The notes beneath the pieces were generated by a model that ran no database searches, was not told the origin of the DNA, and saw only the letters and a program-made list of their open reading frames with translations. Shown piece by piece: positions 1 through 9,733 of a DNA stretch of 56,365 nucleotides. The translations under genes and the position numbers were made by a program. The stretch spans positions 1 to 56,365 of the forward strand of contig QIAJ01000143.1 of NCBI GenBank assembly GCA_003225495.1, written 5' to 3'. The first letter of the stretch is position 1. Each line of letters starts with the position of its first letter. This DNA comes from Acidobacteriota bacterium. GTDB taxonomy: Bacteria; Acidobacteriota; Terriglobia; Terriglobales; Acidobacteriaceae.

Positions 1-1095
1 CACCTGTGGGCTGAGGAGTATCAGCGGGCCTTGCGGGATGTCCTCACGCTGCAACGCGAGGTGGCGCGTGACGTGGCTCAGGAAGTTCGTGACACTCTGA
101 CGCCTAGCGATCAGAGACGGTTGGCTACTGCCGGCGCCATTGATCCGGCGGCGTACGAAAGCTATTTACGGGGCCGGTCCTATTGGAACCAGCGAAACGA
201 AGCCAGCCTGCATAAAGCCATCGAGCAATTCAGTAAGGCCGTCGAAATTGAGCCCACGTATGCGGCAGCCTATTCGGGAATTGCCGATTGCTACACCACG
301 ATGGGATACCTCAGTTACATGGACCCACTCGACGCGTTCCCCCAGGCTCGCACGGCAGCGATGAAGGCCATTGAACTGGACCCGACACTGGCAGAGGCAC
401 ACGCTTCCCTGGCATATTACAACCTCTATCACGCCTGGGATTGGGAAGAAGCAGAGAAAGAGTTCAAACGAGCGGTTGAGCTCAATCCGAACTATGCTAC
501 GGCGCACGAATGGTACAGCTACTATCTCAGCGCGATGGGACGCTTCGACGAAGCATGGACGGAGATTCAACGTGCCCGCGAATTGGACCCGTTAGCGGTC
601 ATCATCAGCACGGATATTGGTTTCAACTACTTTTACCGGCATGACTACGACGGGGCAATCAGCCAGCTCCGCCAGACGCTGGCGGTAAGCCCAAAGTTTC
701 CCTTGGCACATCTCTGGCTCGGCCGGGCCTATCAGCAGAAAAAACTGTACGCGGAAGCCATTGACGAGTTCAACAAGACAGACGCCGCCTTACCAGAATG
801 GCCCGTAACTATCGCTGGAATAGGAAACGCCTATGGGGAATGGGGAAAGCGAATGGAAGCGAAACAAGTCTTGACTCACCTGAGTGAATTGTCCAGCCAT
901 AAATACGTAACACCCTACGGCGTCGCTCTCGTGTATGCCGGACTCGATGACAAAGACCAGGCCTTTGCCTGGCTCGACAAAGCGTTTGAGGGACGCAACC
1001 ATTGGCTGGTCTGGCTGAACCGCGACCCGCGGTGGGATCGGCTGCGTCCTGACCCCCGATTTGCGGATCTCAAGAGCCGCGTTGGGCTCCCCTAG
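1..1095 (+). CDS. TPR-repeat regulatory protein, 3' part
   Basis: The reading frame is open from base 1, so the gene starts upstream of the window; a TTG at 31 is only an internal codon. The visible 364 residues begin with a segment (HLWAEEYQRAL, then LTLQREVARDVAQEV) that in this family links an N-terminal CadC-type winged-helix, kinase or cyclase module to TPRs. At least five TPR-like helical pairs follow, with typical phrases such as AIEQFSKAVEIEPTYAAAYS and AEKEFKRAVELNPNYATAHE. The family is common in acidobacteria as multi-domain signalling proteins; the output domain lies outside the window and cannot be named. The gene converges on the pseudogene at 1097. Confidence 0.8.
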   Translation, partial: HLWAEEYQRALRDVLTLQREVARDVAQEVRDTLTPSDQRRLATAGAIDPAAYESYLRGRSYWNQRNEASLHKAIEQFSKAVEIEPTYAAAYSGIADCYTTMGYLSYMDPLDAFPQARTAAMKAIELDPTLAEAHASLAYYNLYHAWDWEEAEKEFKRAVELNPNYATAHEWYSYYLSAMGRFDEAWTEIQRARELDPLAVIISTDIGFNYFYRHDYDGAISQLRQTLAVSPKFPLAHLWLGRAYQQKKLYAEAIDEFNKTDAALPEWPVTIAGIGNAYGEWGKRMEAKQVLTHLSELSSHKYVTPYGVALVYAGLDDKDQAFAWLDKAFEGRNHWLVWLNRDPRWDRLRPDPRFADLKSRVGLP

Positions 1096-1096
1096 T

Positions 1097-2046
1097 CTAA
1101 AAGCGCACGCTATAACCCGCCAGAACCAGGGTGTTCGCGAGATCCCCGCCTCCCGCGAAATTGTGCTCCACATCGACTGGGCCGCGCTTGAAATCCTGAT
1201 GCACCCGGAGCGGCACGCTCAACGTAAAGGTGTTCAGGCCGCGACCCATGGCCAACCCCGGTTCCAAGTACAAGGTATATCCCGGTCTGCGAAAGCCGTC
1301 ATTTCCACCAACCAGATCCCTCTCTCGGATGCCGTCGACGCGCGTTCCAAGACTCAAGGAGAATCCTTGCCTTGGCGCTACCATATACGACGCCCCGACT
1401 CGCGCCGAATACACATCCGGAACCGATAGATTCACTCCTGTGATCGGCGAAGGCACGTTGGTCATTTCCTTGGGACTTAGCAAATACCACTCGTAGGTGT
1501 ACCCGAACCACCGGTGATAGATCTGTCGAAACGCCTGCGCTTGCGCGATCACACCCCAGCCGCCATCGCCCAACTGGATCGACTGGTCCACTGGAGGGTC
1601 TAGGACCTGCCTGTTCGCCAAGAAGACTTGCCGTCTTACGGTATTCGACCCTGAAGGCGTTTTTACTCCTAGACCGAAGGCCACGTTTCCGACGGAGGCC
1701 TTCCCTGGATCTAGAAGCCAGTAGTTTCCTACGACGCTGATATCGCCCAAACCGCTGGAGTTTACCTCGTGACGCCCCTGATCTTGATAAAAGCGCGAAT
1801 GTGTACCGTATGTGAAAGGCAGCGTCAGTACCAAGCTCAACTTGGCTACTCGACGCCTAGATCTACGGAATGAATGTTCAGGTACAACGGGTGGTGGAAC
1901 GGCGCGGCATCTTCCCTGAGTTCGGTGCCTACGAACCATTTGTCTGCATACAAATGACGATACGCAACATCCACTTGCCACTGATGTTTCTTAAGCTGCG
2001 TTGAGGTTTGTCCCGCCAGACCGGGGGATGTAAATCGCACAGGCAT
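1097..2046 (-). pseudogene. Outer-membrane beta-barrel protein, frameshifted and lacking a signal peptide
   Basis: Two overlapping minus-strand frames make up one protein. The first 66 codons (from ATG 2046) read HQWQVDVAYRHLYADKW and end NIHSVDLGVE at a TAG at 1846-1848. The sequence then continues naturally in another frame with LSLVLTLPFTYGTHSRF and runs to 1097. The break is near 1840-1850 and probably a single-base loss. The alternating aromatic/polar strands and phrases such as VAFGLGVKTPSG resemble outer-membrane transport barrels of the phenol-degradation (MetA-pathway) type. No signal peptide is encoded: a TGA sits directly before ATG 2046. It is either a decaying gene or a sequencing error. 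Confidence 0.6.
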
Positions 2047-2377
2047 TCAACCTTGAGCGAATGAAGGATGGTCCATCATGACTAGGAAGAGAGTCAGCGA
2101 AGCGAGGATTTCGGGCAATGCACGTCCACGCGTCGTGAATGGCAAGAGCAATGTTAGAGCCCCAAGAGATGACTATGAGTACTCTGCGCCCTTTAGATGG
2201 TCAATGACTCACCCTTGGTATCCCCTTACGACCATCAGCCTAAGAAGCACGGATTCGAACAACGTATGCGGCGCAAGACCCGGTGCTGACTCAACCCTGT
2301 GAATTTCGGTTCGGGCAATATGCCGCGATCTTCCTGCCCAAAATTCTCACAAAATGCGACAATAGAGTTTCCCCGTG

Positions 2378-4828
2378 ATGACCACTTCTGCGATCCCATC
2401 TGTTACGCCGGAGATGATCCGGGAGCACGGCCTTACTCCGGACGAATACGAAAAAATCAAACAGCTGCTGGGCGGACGCGAACCGACGCGGACCGAACTT
2501 GGCATCTTCAGTGTTATGTGGAGCGAACATTGCTCCTACAAGTCCTCGCGCGTCCATCTGAAGCGTCTGCCGACACGCAGCAAGATCGTGTTGCAGGGGC
2601 CGGGCGAAAATGCCGGCATTATTGATATCGGTGATGGATGGGCTTGCGCGTTCAAGATCGAGTCGCATAATCATCCGTCGTTTATTGAGCCGTTTCAGGG
2701 AGCGGCCACCGGCGTGGGTGGCATTTTGCGGGACATTTTCACGATGGGCGCGCGGCCAGTGGCGGTGATGGATTCACTGCGGTTCGGTCCGATCCATGCG
2801 GGAGACACGAGTGAGGGACCGGGTCTTCGACCCGGTCGGACGGGGCAGAGCCCCGTCCCTACACAAGCTGAACTTCACAAGAATCATTCCGTCATGGAGG
2901 GTGTGGTCGCGGGTGTAGCCTCCTATGGGAATTGTTTTGGCGTCCCAAATCTCGGCGGCGAGGTCAAGTTCGAGCCTTGCTATTCCGGCAATCCGCTGGT
3001 GAATGCGTTCGCACTCGGACTGGTCCGGCGCGATGAGATTTTCTATGCGCGGGCGGCGGGCGAGGGAAATCCGGTGATTTACGTTGGAGCCAAGACCGGG
3101 CGCGACGGTATCCATGGCGCCACCATGGCGAGCGAGGAATTCAGCGAAGGGTCGGAGGCGAAACGGCCGAACGTGCAGGTGGGCGATCCGTTCCTGGAGA
3201 AGTTGTTGCTCGAAGCCTGCCTCGAAGCCATGCAAACGGGCGCGATCATTGGGATTCAGGACATGGGCGCCGCCGGGCTCACCTGCTCGACCTGCGAGAT
3301 GGGCGCGCGCGGCGGCACCGGCATCGAGATCGAACTCGATCGTGTTCCACAACGCGAGACCGGCATGACTCCGTACGAGATCATGCTCAGCGAGTCTCAG
3401 GAGCGCATGCTGCTGGTCGCGCAGAAGGGCCGCGAACAGGAAGTTTTTCGTGTCTTCGAAAAGTGGGGACTGGATGCAGTAGAAGTTGGGCGCGTCACAA
3501 GCGATTCAAAGATGCGGGTGCTTGAGCATGGGAGGGTAGTCGCTGAGATTCCGAATGCGGCACTGACCGATGATGCGCCGGTTTACAAGCGGCCGTTGGC
3601 GCGCTGGGAGCCGCCAGTCCCGCGGGAGAAGCCGGATCACATTCGGCTCTCATCGTTCCATGAGAGCAAACCTCAGGGGCTAAAGCCCGCATCGGTAGCG
3701 GCGTTTGGCGGCACGGCTGAAGCCGTGCCCTCCCAAGCCCAACGGGCGATTCTTAAGAGCGGCGACTTCAGTGCGAATTTCAAGCGACTGCTGGCTAGTC
3801 CGAATATTTGTTCGAAGCGCTGGGTGTGGCAGCAGTATGACCACATGGTCCAGACCAATACGGTCGAGGGGCCGGGCGCGGGCGATGCCGGCGTTATCCG
3901 CATTAAGGGTTCCAGGCGCGGGCTTGCAATGGCGCTCGACGGCAACGGGCGCTGGTGCTATCTCGATCCCCGACTGGGCGCGATGCACGCGGTAGCCGAG
4001 GCCGCCCGCAAAGTTGCGTGCTCGGGGGCGACGCCGGTCGGCGCAACTAATTGTCTGAATTTCGGCAATCCCGAGAAGCCGCACATCATGTGGCAATTTT
4101 CGCAGGTAATCGACGGCATCACTAAGGCGTGCGAGGAACTTGAAGTCCCGATCACCGGAGGTAATGTCAGCTTTTACAATGAAACGTTGGGCGAGGGAAT
4201 TTATCCGACGCCGGTTCTGGGCGTTGTCGGCATTCTCGATGACGTTCACAAGGCGGCGAAGATGCACTTCGCTGAGGCTGGCCGAACGATCGTATTGCTA
4301 CGCGCCGGTGAATGTGGAGACGCAGTCGACGCCGAGTCGGAATTTGGATCATCCGAATATGCCAAGGAGATTCTCGGGGCAGTGTGGGGCTATCCGCCGG
4401 AGTTGGACCTCGAAAAAGAAGCGACCTTGCAACGGGCGCTGGTAGCTCTGATTCAGGCGGGCCTAGTCGAGTCCGTGCATGATTGTGCCGATGGAGGATT
4501 AGCAGTGTCGCTCGCCGAATGCGCCCTGCCGAAAGGCATAGGCCTCAAGGTGACTCTGAAGTCGCGCGATCTTCCAGCCGAGTTTGTCCTTTTTGGGGAA
4601 GATGCCAGCCGTGTGGTTATCTCCTGCGACCCCGTGCAGCTGGCACGAATCCAACAGATAGCGCGGGATCACAGTCTGTTCGTGGATGTGTTGGGGCAGA
4701 CGGGTTCGGACCGGGTTGAGATCGTCCTGGACGGGAAGCCCGTTGTCTCCGTCGCGGTGGGCGAATTGAATGAGGTATATGAGGGCGCGCTAGAAAAGGC
4801 ACTGCGAGCGGAACCAGCTGCAATTTAA
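2378..4828 (+). CDS. purL: Phosphoribosylformylglycinamidine synthase subunit PurL
   Basis: PurL makes FGAM from FGAR with ATP and ammonia, the fourth step of purine synthesis. At 816 residues with no glutaminase domain it is the small-type PurL, which needs separate PurQ and PurS, not seen here. Recognisable segments are [12 protein letters not shown] near the N-terminus, [41 protein letters not shown] and, in the second half, [20 protein letters not shown] and [10 protein letters not shown]. Small PurL proteins are usually about 730-760 residues; the excess is explained by two in-frame repeat insertions at about residues 146-161 and 432-453. ATG 2378 is preferred over the adjoining GTG 2375; the RBS is weak. 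purF follows after 38 bases, so they are probably cotranscribed. Confidence 0.95.
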   Translation: MTTSAIPSVTPEMIREHGLTPDEYEKIKQLLGGREPTRTELGIFSVMWSEHCSYKSSRVHLKRLPTRSKIVLQGPGENAGIIDIGDGWACAFKIESHNHPSFIEPFQGAATGVGGILRDIFTMGARPVAVMDSLRFGPIHAGDTSEGPGLRPGRTGQSPVPTQAELHKNHSVMEGVVAGVASYGNCFGVPNLGGEVKFEPCYSGNPLVNAFALGLVRRDEIFYARAAGEGNPVIYVGAKTGRDGIHGATMASEEFSEGSEAKRPNVQVGDPFLEKLLLEACLEAMQTGAIIGIQDMGAAGLTCSTCEMGARGGTGIEIELDRVPQRETGMTPYEIMLSESQERMLLVAQKGREQEVFRVFEKWGLDAVEVGRVTSDSKMRVLEHGRVVAEIPNAALTDDAPVYKRPLARWEPPVPREKPDHIRLSSFHESKPQGLKPASVAAFGGTAEAVPSQAQRAILKSGDFSANFKRLLASPNICSKRWVWQQYDHMVQTNTVEGPGAGDAGVIRIKGSRRGLAMALDGNGRWCYLDPRLGAMHAVAEAARKVACSGATPVGATNCLNFGNPEKPHIMWQFSQVIDGITKACEELEVPITGGNVSFYNETLGEGIYPTPVLGVVGILDDVHKAAKMHFAEAGRTIVLLRAGECGDAVDAESEFGSSEYAKEILGAVWGYPPELDLEKEATLQRALVALIQAGLVESVHDCADGGLAVSLAECALPKGIGLKVTLKSRDLPAEFVLFGEDASRVVISCDPVQLARIQQIARDHSLFVDVLGQTGSDRVEIVLDGKPVVSVAVGELNEVYEGALEKALRAEPAAI
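2814..2860. repeat. Palindromic repeat element inside purL (first copy)
   Basis: Two perfect hairpins stand side by side: ACCGGGTC-TTC-GACCCGGT (2818-2836) and GGACGGGGC-AGA-GCCCCGTCC (2838-2858). The pair is bounded by the outer inverted repeat AGGGAC / GTCCCT (2814-2819 and 2855-2860). The element is translated in frame as part of PurL, adding roughly residues 146-161 just before the conserved [13 protein letters not shown] segment. Its structure is that of REP-type dispersed repeats. Confidence 0.75.
3671..3735. repeat. Palindromic repeat element inside purL (second copy, different family)
   Basis: The core is two hairpins: GGGCT-AA-AGCCC (3677-3688) and GGCACGGCT-GA-AGCCGTGCC (3710-3729), separated by about 20 bases. 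The pattern of a 'gggctaaagccc' arm next to a 'cggctgaagccg' arm is, from memory, a dispersed repeat of acidobacterial intergenic regions. Here it is read through in frame and encodes about residues 432-453 of PurL, in the linker before [10 protein letters not shown]. Boundaries are approximate. Confidence 0.7.
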
Positions 4829-4866
4829 GACGTGAAAATCGGGGCCAGGAACAGGAGTGGGCTTGA

Positions 4867-6240
4867 ATGCTGCCTTTCGACAAATTTCGTGAAGAGTGCG
4901 GCGTCGTCGCGATTCACGCGCATCCGGAAGCGGAGAAGCTTGCTTATCTTGGACTGCACGCGCTCCAGCACCGCGGGCAGGAATCAGCAGGCATCGTCAC
5001 GTCTGATGGCGAGCGGCTGCATCCGCACAACGGCATTCTGGCGATCGGACATACGCGCTATTCCACTGCGGGCGATTCAGCCCTGCTCAATGCTCAGCCG
5101 ATCATGGTGCAGTCGAACAAAGGTGCGATTGCGATTGCCCACAACGGCAATCTCGTCAACGCACAGGCGATTCGGACGAAGCTGGAGGCTCAGGGCTCCA
5201 TTTTTCAGACAAACAGCGATACCGAGGTGCTGGTTCATCTTATTGCTCTTTCCCGCGAGCAGACGCTGCCCGATGCCATCGCTGATGCTTTGCGTCGGGT
5301 GGAGGGAGCATTCTCGCTGGTCATGATCAGCCGCGACCGCATCTTCGCAGCCCGCGACCCGCGTGGTTTCCGGCCATTGGCGATGGGACGCATCCCGGCG
5401 CTGACTGGAGAGAAAAAAGACACAATCGTGTTCGCTTCGGAGACCTGTGCATTCGATTTACTGGGCGCAAATTACGAGCGCGATGTGAAGCCGGGTGAAC
5501 TAGTCATCGTTGGTCCAGAGGGTGTAAGTTCGCGTTTCTACTCGCCGTCGCCGGCACAGTCGAGTTGCATCTTCGAGCACGTCTATTTTTCGCGTCCCGA
5601 CAGCTTCGTATTCGGGCGTTCGGTGGACCAAAGCCGCGACCTGATGGGCCGCCAGTTGGCGATCGAGTCACCGGTCGATGCCGACATCGTTGTTCCGGTG
5701 CCCGACTCCGGCAACACCGCTGCGATGGGATACTCCGCCGAAAGCGGCATCCCCTTTCGTCTCGCCTTGATTCGCAACCACTACATTGGCAGAACGTTTA
5801 TCGAGCCGAGCCAATCGGTACGGGATTTTGGTGTCAAGCTGAAACTCAATCCAGTGCGCAGCCTGCTCGAAGGCAAGCGCGTTGCGCTGATCGACGACTC
5901 TCTCGTGCGCGGCACTACCAGCAAGAAGATCGTTCGGTTGATCCGCAACGCAGGAGCGAAGGAAGTCCACATGCGGATATCCTGCCCGCCGACGATTTCT
6001 CCGTGTTTTTATGGCGTTGATACTCCTTCCAAGAAGCACTTGATCGCGGCCAACAAAAGCATTGAAGAAATTCGCGCTTACATCGGCGCGGATTCCCTTG
6101 CATATCTTTCACTTGAGGGATTGAAGAAGGCTTGCGGTGAAGGCGAACTCACCACTTACTGCTCGGCCTGCTACACCGGGAACTATCCGACCAATTGGGT
6201 CGATGCCGATGAGATCCAGCCTGCGGAAATATTGGAGTAA
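4867..6240 (+). CDS. purF: Amidophosphoribosyltransferase PurF
   Basis: PurF makes 5-phosphoribosylamine from PRPP and glutamine, the first committed step of purine synthesis. The 457-residue protein begins MLPFDKFREECGVV: Cys11 is the expected N-terminal nucleophile after propeptide removal, as in the Bacillus-type enzyme. The glutaminase domain (HALQHRGQESAGI, SNKGAIAIAHNGNLVN) is followed by a phosphoribosyltransferase domain with VALIDDSLVRGTTSKKI. Four cysteines at the usual places (SSCIFEHVYF, RISCPPTISPC, TYCSACYTG) suggest the 4Fe-4S cluster of this subtype. AGGAGTG lies eight bases before the ATG. It follows purL by 38 bases. Confidence 0.95.
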   Translation: MLPFDKFREECGVVAIHAHPEAEKLAYLGLHALQHRGQESAGIVTSDGERLHPHNGILAIGHTRYSTAGDSALLNAQPIMVQSNKGAIAIAHNGNLVNAQAIRTKLEAQGSIFQTNSDTEVLVHLIALSREQTLPDAIADALRRVEGAFSLVMISRDRIFAARDPRGFRPLAMGRIPALTGEKKDTIVFASETCAFDLLGANYERDVKPGELVIVGPEGVSSRFYSPSPAQSSCIFEHVYFSRPDSFVFGRSVDQSRDLMGRQLAIESPVDADIVVPVPDSGNTAAMGYSAESGIPFRLALIRNHYIGRTFIEPSQSVRDFGVKLKLNPVRSLLEGKRVALIDDSLVRGTTSKKIVRLIRNAGAKEVHMRISCPPTISPCFYGVDTPSKKHLIAANKSIEEIRAYIGADSLAYLSLEGLKKACGEGELTTYCSACYTGNYPTNWVDADEIQPAEILE

Positions 6241-6271
6241 CCCCCGCCAGATAACCCAACGACACGCTAAT

Positions 6272-6293
6272 CATTCAATCGAAAAATTGAATG
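6272..6293 (+). terminator. Possible weak hairpin terminator after purF
   Basis: CATTCAAT and ATTGAATG form a perfect 8-base-pair AT-rich stem around the loop CGAAAA, about 30 bases after the purF stop. There is no clear run of T after it, so termination is only a guess. Confidence 0.25.
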
Positions 6294-6387
6294 GCTTCAA
6301 TAGCAGCTACCAGCTTTTCGCTTGAGATATATCCATGATGCCCGGGGTCTGCTGCATTCGATCTGCGGTAGCAATGGGGTGAGTCGC

Positions 6388-6831
6388 TTAGTGCAAAATC
6401 GGCGTGGCATTGGTGGCTACGCAAACCCAGTTGCCATTTTTCAAAATCCAGGTATCGACGAAGCGCTCGCGGCGAATGTAGGCTTTGCCCTTGCGAGTGC
6501 CTTTCGCGGCAAAGACTCCAACTGCAACCGCGGTTTGACCGTAGACATGCACTGTCATGGATTCGGGCGAAACCTGTTCTTCGTTGGCGGTGGTGGACTT
6601 TACGCTGGCCAGAAATTCAGCCTTGGTTTTGATGCTGCCGTCGTCTTCGATCAAAACGATGGCATCATCCAGCAGCGTACCGAGGGCTTTCGTGTCCCCG
6701 AGTTTGTAAGCCTGGTTCCAGGCTTTCTCGAGGGCCATAACTTTTGCTTTGGCAGCGTTCTCGGGTTCACTCTGAGGAAGCAGAGCGCCCGTGGCCAGCA
6801 AGATGAGCGGAATTATCCATTTCAGTTTCAT
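6388..6831 (-). CDS. Secreted SnoaL/DUF4440-like (NTF2-fold) protein
   Basis: The 147-residue product starts MKLKWIIPLILLATGALLP, a clear signal peptide, so ATG 6831 is preferred over an in-frame start 117 bases upstream that would put 39 hydrophilic residues before it. The mature part has the rhythm of DUF4440/SnoaL-like domains: ALEKAWNQAYKLGDTKAL, then LLDDAIVLIEDDGSIKTKAEF and a C-terminal RFVDTWILKNGNWVCVATNAT. Such domains bind small ligands or act as enzymes of varied function; no specific activity can be assigned. It converges on purF and is followed in the same direction by nothing obvious. Confidence 0.75.
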   Translation of the reverse strand: MKLKWIIPLILLATGALLPQSEPENAAKAKVMALEKAWNQAYKLGDTKALGTLLDDAIVLIEDDGSIKTKAEFLASVKSTTANEEQVSPESMTVHVYGQTAVAVGVFAAKGTRKGKAYIRRERFVDTWILKNGNWVCVATNATPILH

Positions 6832-7021
6832 GGTATGGATGTCCGGGATCGGTTCGTGCTTAACCTGCGCTGCCAGCCGCTGTCGCTTTTCACCACGGAC
6901 GATCAGATTGAGAGCGCCTTCTTCCGGACTATAACAAAGCAAAGGCACTAGCCAGATAGGTTCCTGCTAACGATGTACTGGGAAAGGTACTGGCGGGTTG
7001 AGGGTTGATTTGGCCTGCGCG

Positions 7022-8410
7022 TCAGATTTTGTTGAGGCCATCAAGGGCGGCGACTTTGTAGGCTTCGGCGAGCGTTGGATAGTTGAACACGGTGTCGCGG
7101 AAGTATTCGATGGTCGCGCCCATCGTCAAGACTGCCTGGCCGATGTGAATGATTTCGGCGGCGCGGTCTCCGATAATGTGAACTCCGAGTAACTTGAGAG
7201 TGTCGGGGTCAAAGAGAATTTTCAGGAGGCCGTTCTCGTCACCCAGCATTTGGCCTTTGGCCAGTTCCGAGTAGTGCGCGAGGCCGATTTCGTACGGCGC
7301 TTTGCGGCGGGTGAGCTCTTCTTCAGTGGCGCCGACCATCGAAATTTCAGGAATGGCATAGATTCCATACGGGATGAGATTGGTCGACATGCTGCTGGGT
7401 TTGCCGAACATATGGCTGCTGGCGAGGCGGCCCTGCTCCATGGAAGTGCTGGCGAGAGCCGGAAAGCCGATAACGTCGCCGGCCGCATAGATGTGCGGCA
7501 CGACTGTTTGAAAGTTTTCATTGACGGAAAGCTTGCCACGAGGATCGGGCTGAATACCGGTCACTTCGATGTTGAGCTGGTCGCTGTTAGCCTGGCGCCC
7601 GATGGTGTAGAGGAGTGCTTGCCCGCGAACGATTTTTCCACTTTCCAGCTTGGCGAAGACGCGATCACGCTCCTGGTCAAGGCCGACCTGAACGACCTTT
7701 TCTCCGAGACGAAAGACGGTTCCGAGTTGCCGCAATTGGAATGAGAGGCTCTCGATAATCTCGCGGTCGACGAATTCAAGAAGTGTAGGACGGAGATCGA
7801 GGAGCGTGACTTTGACTCCCAGGGTAGCGAACATGGACGCGAACTCGAGGCCGATAATTCCGGCGCCTACGACGATGAGTTCGCGGGGAACTTCATCGAG
7901 ACAGTGGACCTGATCGGAATCGAAAATACGTTTGCCATCAATGGGAATATCGTCGCTGTGAGCGGGACGGGTGCCGCAGGCGATCAGGATTTTTTCGCCG
8001 TGAATGAGCTGCACTCCATCTTCATTGTGGATCTCGATGGTGTGCGGGTCTTTGAAGCGGGCGTCGCCTTCGAGAGTAGTTACCAAGTTTCGTCGCAGCT
8101 GGGCTTTAATGACTTCCACTTCGCGCGTCATCACCGACTGCGCGCGAAAAACGAGATCTGACATGAGAATGCGGTCTTTCACGACGTAACCGCGCCCATA
8201 AAACGTGCGCTGGCGGAAGCCGCTGAGATAGAGAATCGCTTCGCGCAACATCTTGCTGGGAATGGTGCCGGTATGCACGCAGACCCCGCCGATGGTCCGC
8301 TGGCGGTCAATGATGGCGACTTTCTTGCGGAGTTTGGCGGCGCAAATGGCGCCTTTTTGCCCAGCCGGGCCGCTACCGATTACGACAAGATCGTATTCAT
8401 TAATCTGCAT
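7022..8410 (-). CDS. sthA: Soluble pyridine nucleotide transhydrogenase SthA
   Basis: This 462-residue cytoplasmic flavoprotein of the disulfide reductase family should exchange reducing equivalents between NADPH and NAD+. The N-terminal FAD-binding motif is VVIGSGPAGQKGA (residues 9-21). The segment GGVCVHTGTIPSK keeps one cysteine but has Thr in place of the second redox cysteine; loss of that disulfide separates SthA from lipoamide dehydrogenase and glutathione reductase. The NAD-binding fold has VVGAGIIGLEFASMF and the second FAD motif is HIYAAGDVIGFPALAS. The C-terminal dimerisation domain is complete. It stands alone between convergent and divergent neighbours. Confidence 0.9.
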   Translation of the reverse strand: MQINEYDLVVIGSGPAGQKGAICAAKLRKKVAIIDRQRTIGGVCVHTGTIPSKMLREAILYLSGFRQRTFYGRGYVVKDRILMSDLVFRAQSVMTREVEVIKAQLRRNLVTTLEGDARFKDPHTIEIHNEDGVQLIHGEKILIACGTRPAHSDDIPIDGKRIFDSDQVHCLDEVPRELIVVGAGIIGLEFASMFATLGVKVTLLDLRPTLLEFVDREIIESLSFQLRQLGTVFRLGEKVVQVGLDQERDRVFAKLESGKIVRGQALLYTIGRQANSDQLNIEVTGIQPDPRGKLSVNENFQTVVPHIYAAGDVIGFPALASTSMEQGRLASSHMFGKPSSMSTNLIPYGIYAIPEISMVGATEEELTRRKAPYEIGLAHYSELAKGQMLGDENGLLKILFDPDTLKLLGVHIIGDRAAEIIHIGQAVLTMGATIEYFRDTVFNYPTLAEAYKVAALDGLNKI

Positions 8411-8615
8411 TGGAAATTCGCATCACTACTTTACACCTGTCGAGAACGCAGCTAACATCCTGACTTGTAACGGAAGAACGCGTCTCTTCGCGTGCGACCT
8501 TCCCCGTTGTGAACGGCTGTCCAAAAACTGTTATAGAGTTCTGCCGAAGATTCGTTGCCCTGAAGCCGGTCTTGTCGTCAGGTAGAGCTCAAGACATTAC
8601 TGTTTGGAGGAGCGT

Positions 8616-9194
8616 ATGAGAGAGTCGGCTACAGTGGTTGTGCTGGTTCTGTTTTCACTCATGATAGGGGTATCGGGGGCATTCGCTCAGGATGCTGCGA
8701 AGAAAGATGCTCCGCCCAAGCCGGCGGTAAGTCCGTCGCAGGCTCTGCTCGACTCATGGAACGACATCGGGCGGAAGCTGAACGCGATGGCGGAAGATTT
8801 TCCGGAAGACAAGTACGACTTCAAGCCAACTCCCGCACAGCGCAGCTTTGCTGAACAATTGCTGCATGCGGCAGGCGCAAATTATTTCTTTATCAACCCG
8901 GCTACCGGCAAGAAGATGCCAGCGGGAGAGGACCCCAAGCGCTCCGATTACAAAAGCAAGAGTGACATCGTGACTTTTGTGAAGAAGTCTTTCGAAGATG
9001 GGGCTGCTGCGATTAAAGCAAAAGGGGATAAAGGGATGAGCGATCTGTTAGTGGATCCGTTCGCCAATCAACAGACGCGAATGTCCGACATGGCCTGGGG
9101 CCTGATCGAACATAATGGAGAGCACTACGGGCAGTTAGTCGGTTATTACCGGACGGTGGGTTTGGTGCCGCCGGAATCGCGGCCGAAGAAGTAG
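8616..9194 (+). CDS. Secreted DinB-like protein
   Basis: The start chosen is ATG 8616, which has GGAGGA six bases upstream; an upstream TTG at 8604 would lie across this RBS. The 192-residue product begins with a signal peptide ending near GAFAQ. The mature part resembles the DinB four-helix family: LLDSWNDIGRKLNAMAEDFPEDKYDFKPTPAQRSFAEQLLHAAGANY and, near the end, LIEHNGEHYGQLVGYYR, with histidines at the positions that bind metal in DinB proteins. Secreted DinB proteins are common in acidobacteria; their substrate is unknown. The helix assignments are family inference. Confidence 0.8.
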   Translation: MRESATVVVLVLFSLMIGVSGAFAQDAAKKDAPPKPAVSPSQALLDSWNDIGRKLNAMAEDFPEDKYDFKPTPAQRSFAEQLLHAAGANYFFINPATGKKMPAGEDPKRSDYKSKSDIVTFVKKSFEDGAAAIKAKGDKGMSDLLVDPFANQQTRMSDMAWGLIEHNGEHYGQLVGYYRTVGLVPPESRPKK

Positions 9195-9327
9195 GCGGGG
9201 TACGGGACACCGCGAGGGTTGAATATCGTAAGTGGAATACCGTAGATATGAAGCGATCGATGGTTGATTTCGTCTGCCCTTCCCACTAGACTTTTCGTTC
9301 CGCACAGTAGGGAATGGGGGAGAAGTC

Positions 9328-9729
9328 ATGAGCAGGTACGCGAGTTCACGAAGGATCGTGGCGATTGGGATATTGCTGGCGGGCTTTCTTCTCCCCAGCT
9401 GCGGTTTCAAACGCAAATTGGTATCAATCACGATGATCCCGAGCACCGCCACGCTCACTGGCCCGGGTGTGAACATTCAGTTCCAGGCAATCGGGAACTA
9501 CGAACATCCGCCCGACCATGGCGACATCTCAAATTCCGTAAATTGGGCCTCAGCGGCTCCACAGATTGTCACCATAGACCAGGCAGGACTGGCAACCTCG
9601 ACCACCGGATGCGGTACCGGGATCACGATCACCGCAACCGCGCATAGCGATCCTCACGACAGTGAGAGCGGAGTGGTGATCGGCACGGCTACTGTCGCCG
9701 TGGCTCAGCCGGGTGGCATCTGCCCGTAA
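9328..9729 (+). CDS. Lipoprotein with a bacterial Ig-like (Big2) domain
   Basis: The 133-residue product has a lipoprotein signal peptide with lipobox LPSC (cysteine at about residue 25). The rest resembles a single Big2-type Ig domain: a start ITMIPSTATLTGPG, then NWASAAPQIVTIDQAGLAT and a closing TITATAHSDPH with VVIGTATVAV. Such domains usually mediate surface adhesion or serve as spacers. GGGAGAAGTC precedes the ATG. It converges with the small gene at 9734. Confidence 0.7.
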   Translation: MSRYASSRRIVAIGILLAGFLLPSCGFKRKLVSITMIPSTATLTGPGVNIQFQAIGNYEHPPDHGDISNSVNWASAAPQIVTIDQAGLATSTTGCGTGITITATAHSDPHDSESGVVIGTATVAVAQPGGICP

Positions 9730-9733
9730 TTTC

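Noticed and set aside
2078-2302. Plus-strand 74-codon frame before purL
   Set aside because: It has no RBS and a composition typical of non-coding sequence; nothing else supports it.
2378-4828. PurL as a fused large-type FGAM synthase with glutaminase
   Set aside because: At 816 residues with no class I glutamine amidotransferase motif, the extra length is explained by repeat insertions.
6322-6951. 209-codon plus-strand frame
   Set aside because: It is the antisense shadow of the secreted DUF4440-like gene, which has a real signal peptide.
7022-8410. Dihydrolipoamide dehydrogenase or mercuric reductase
   Set aside because: The second redox cysteine is replaced by Thr (GGVCVHTGTIPSK), which points to SthA.
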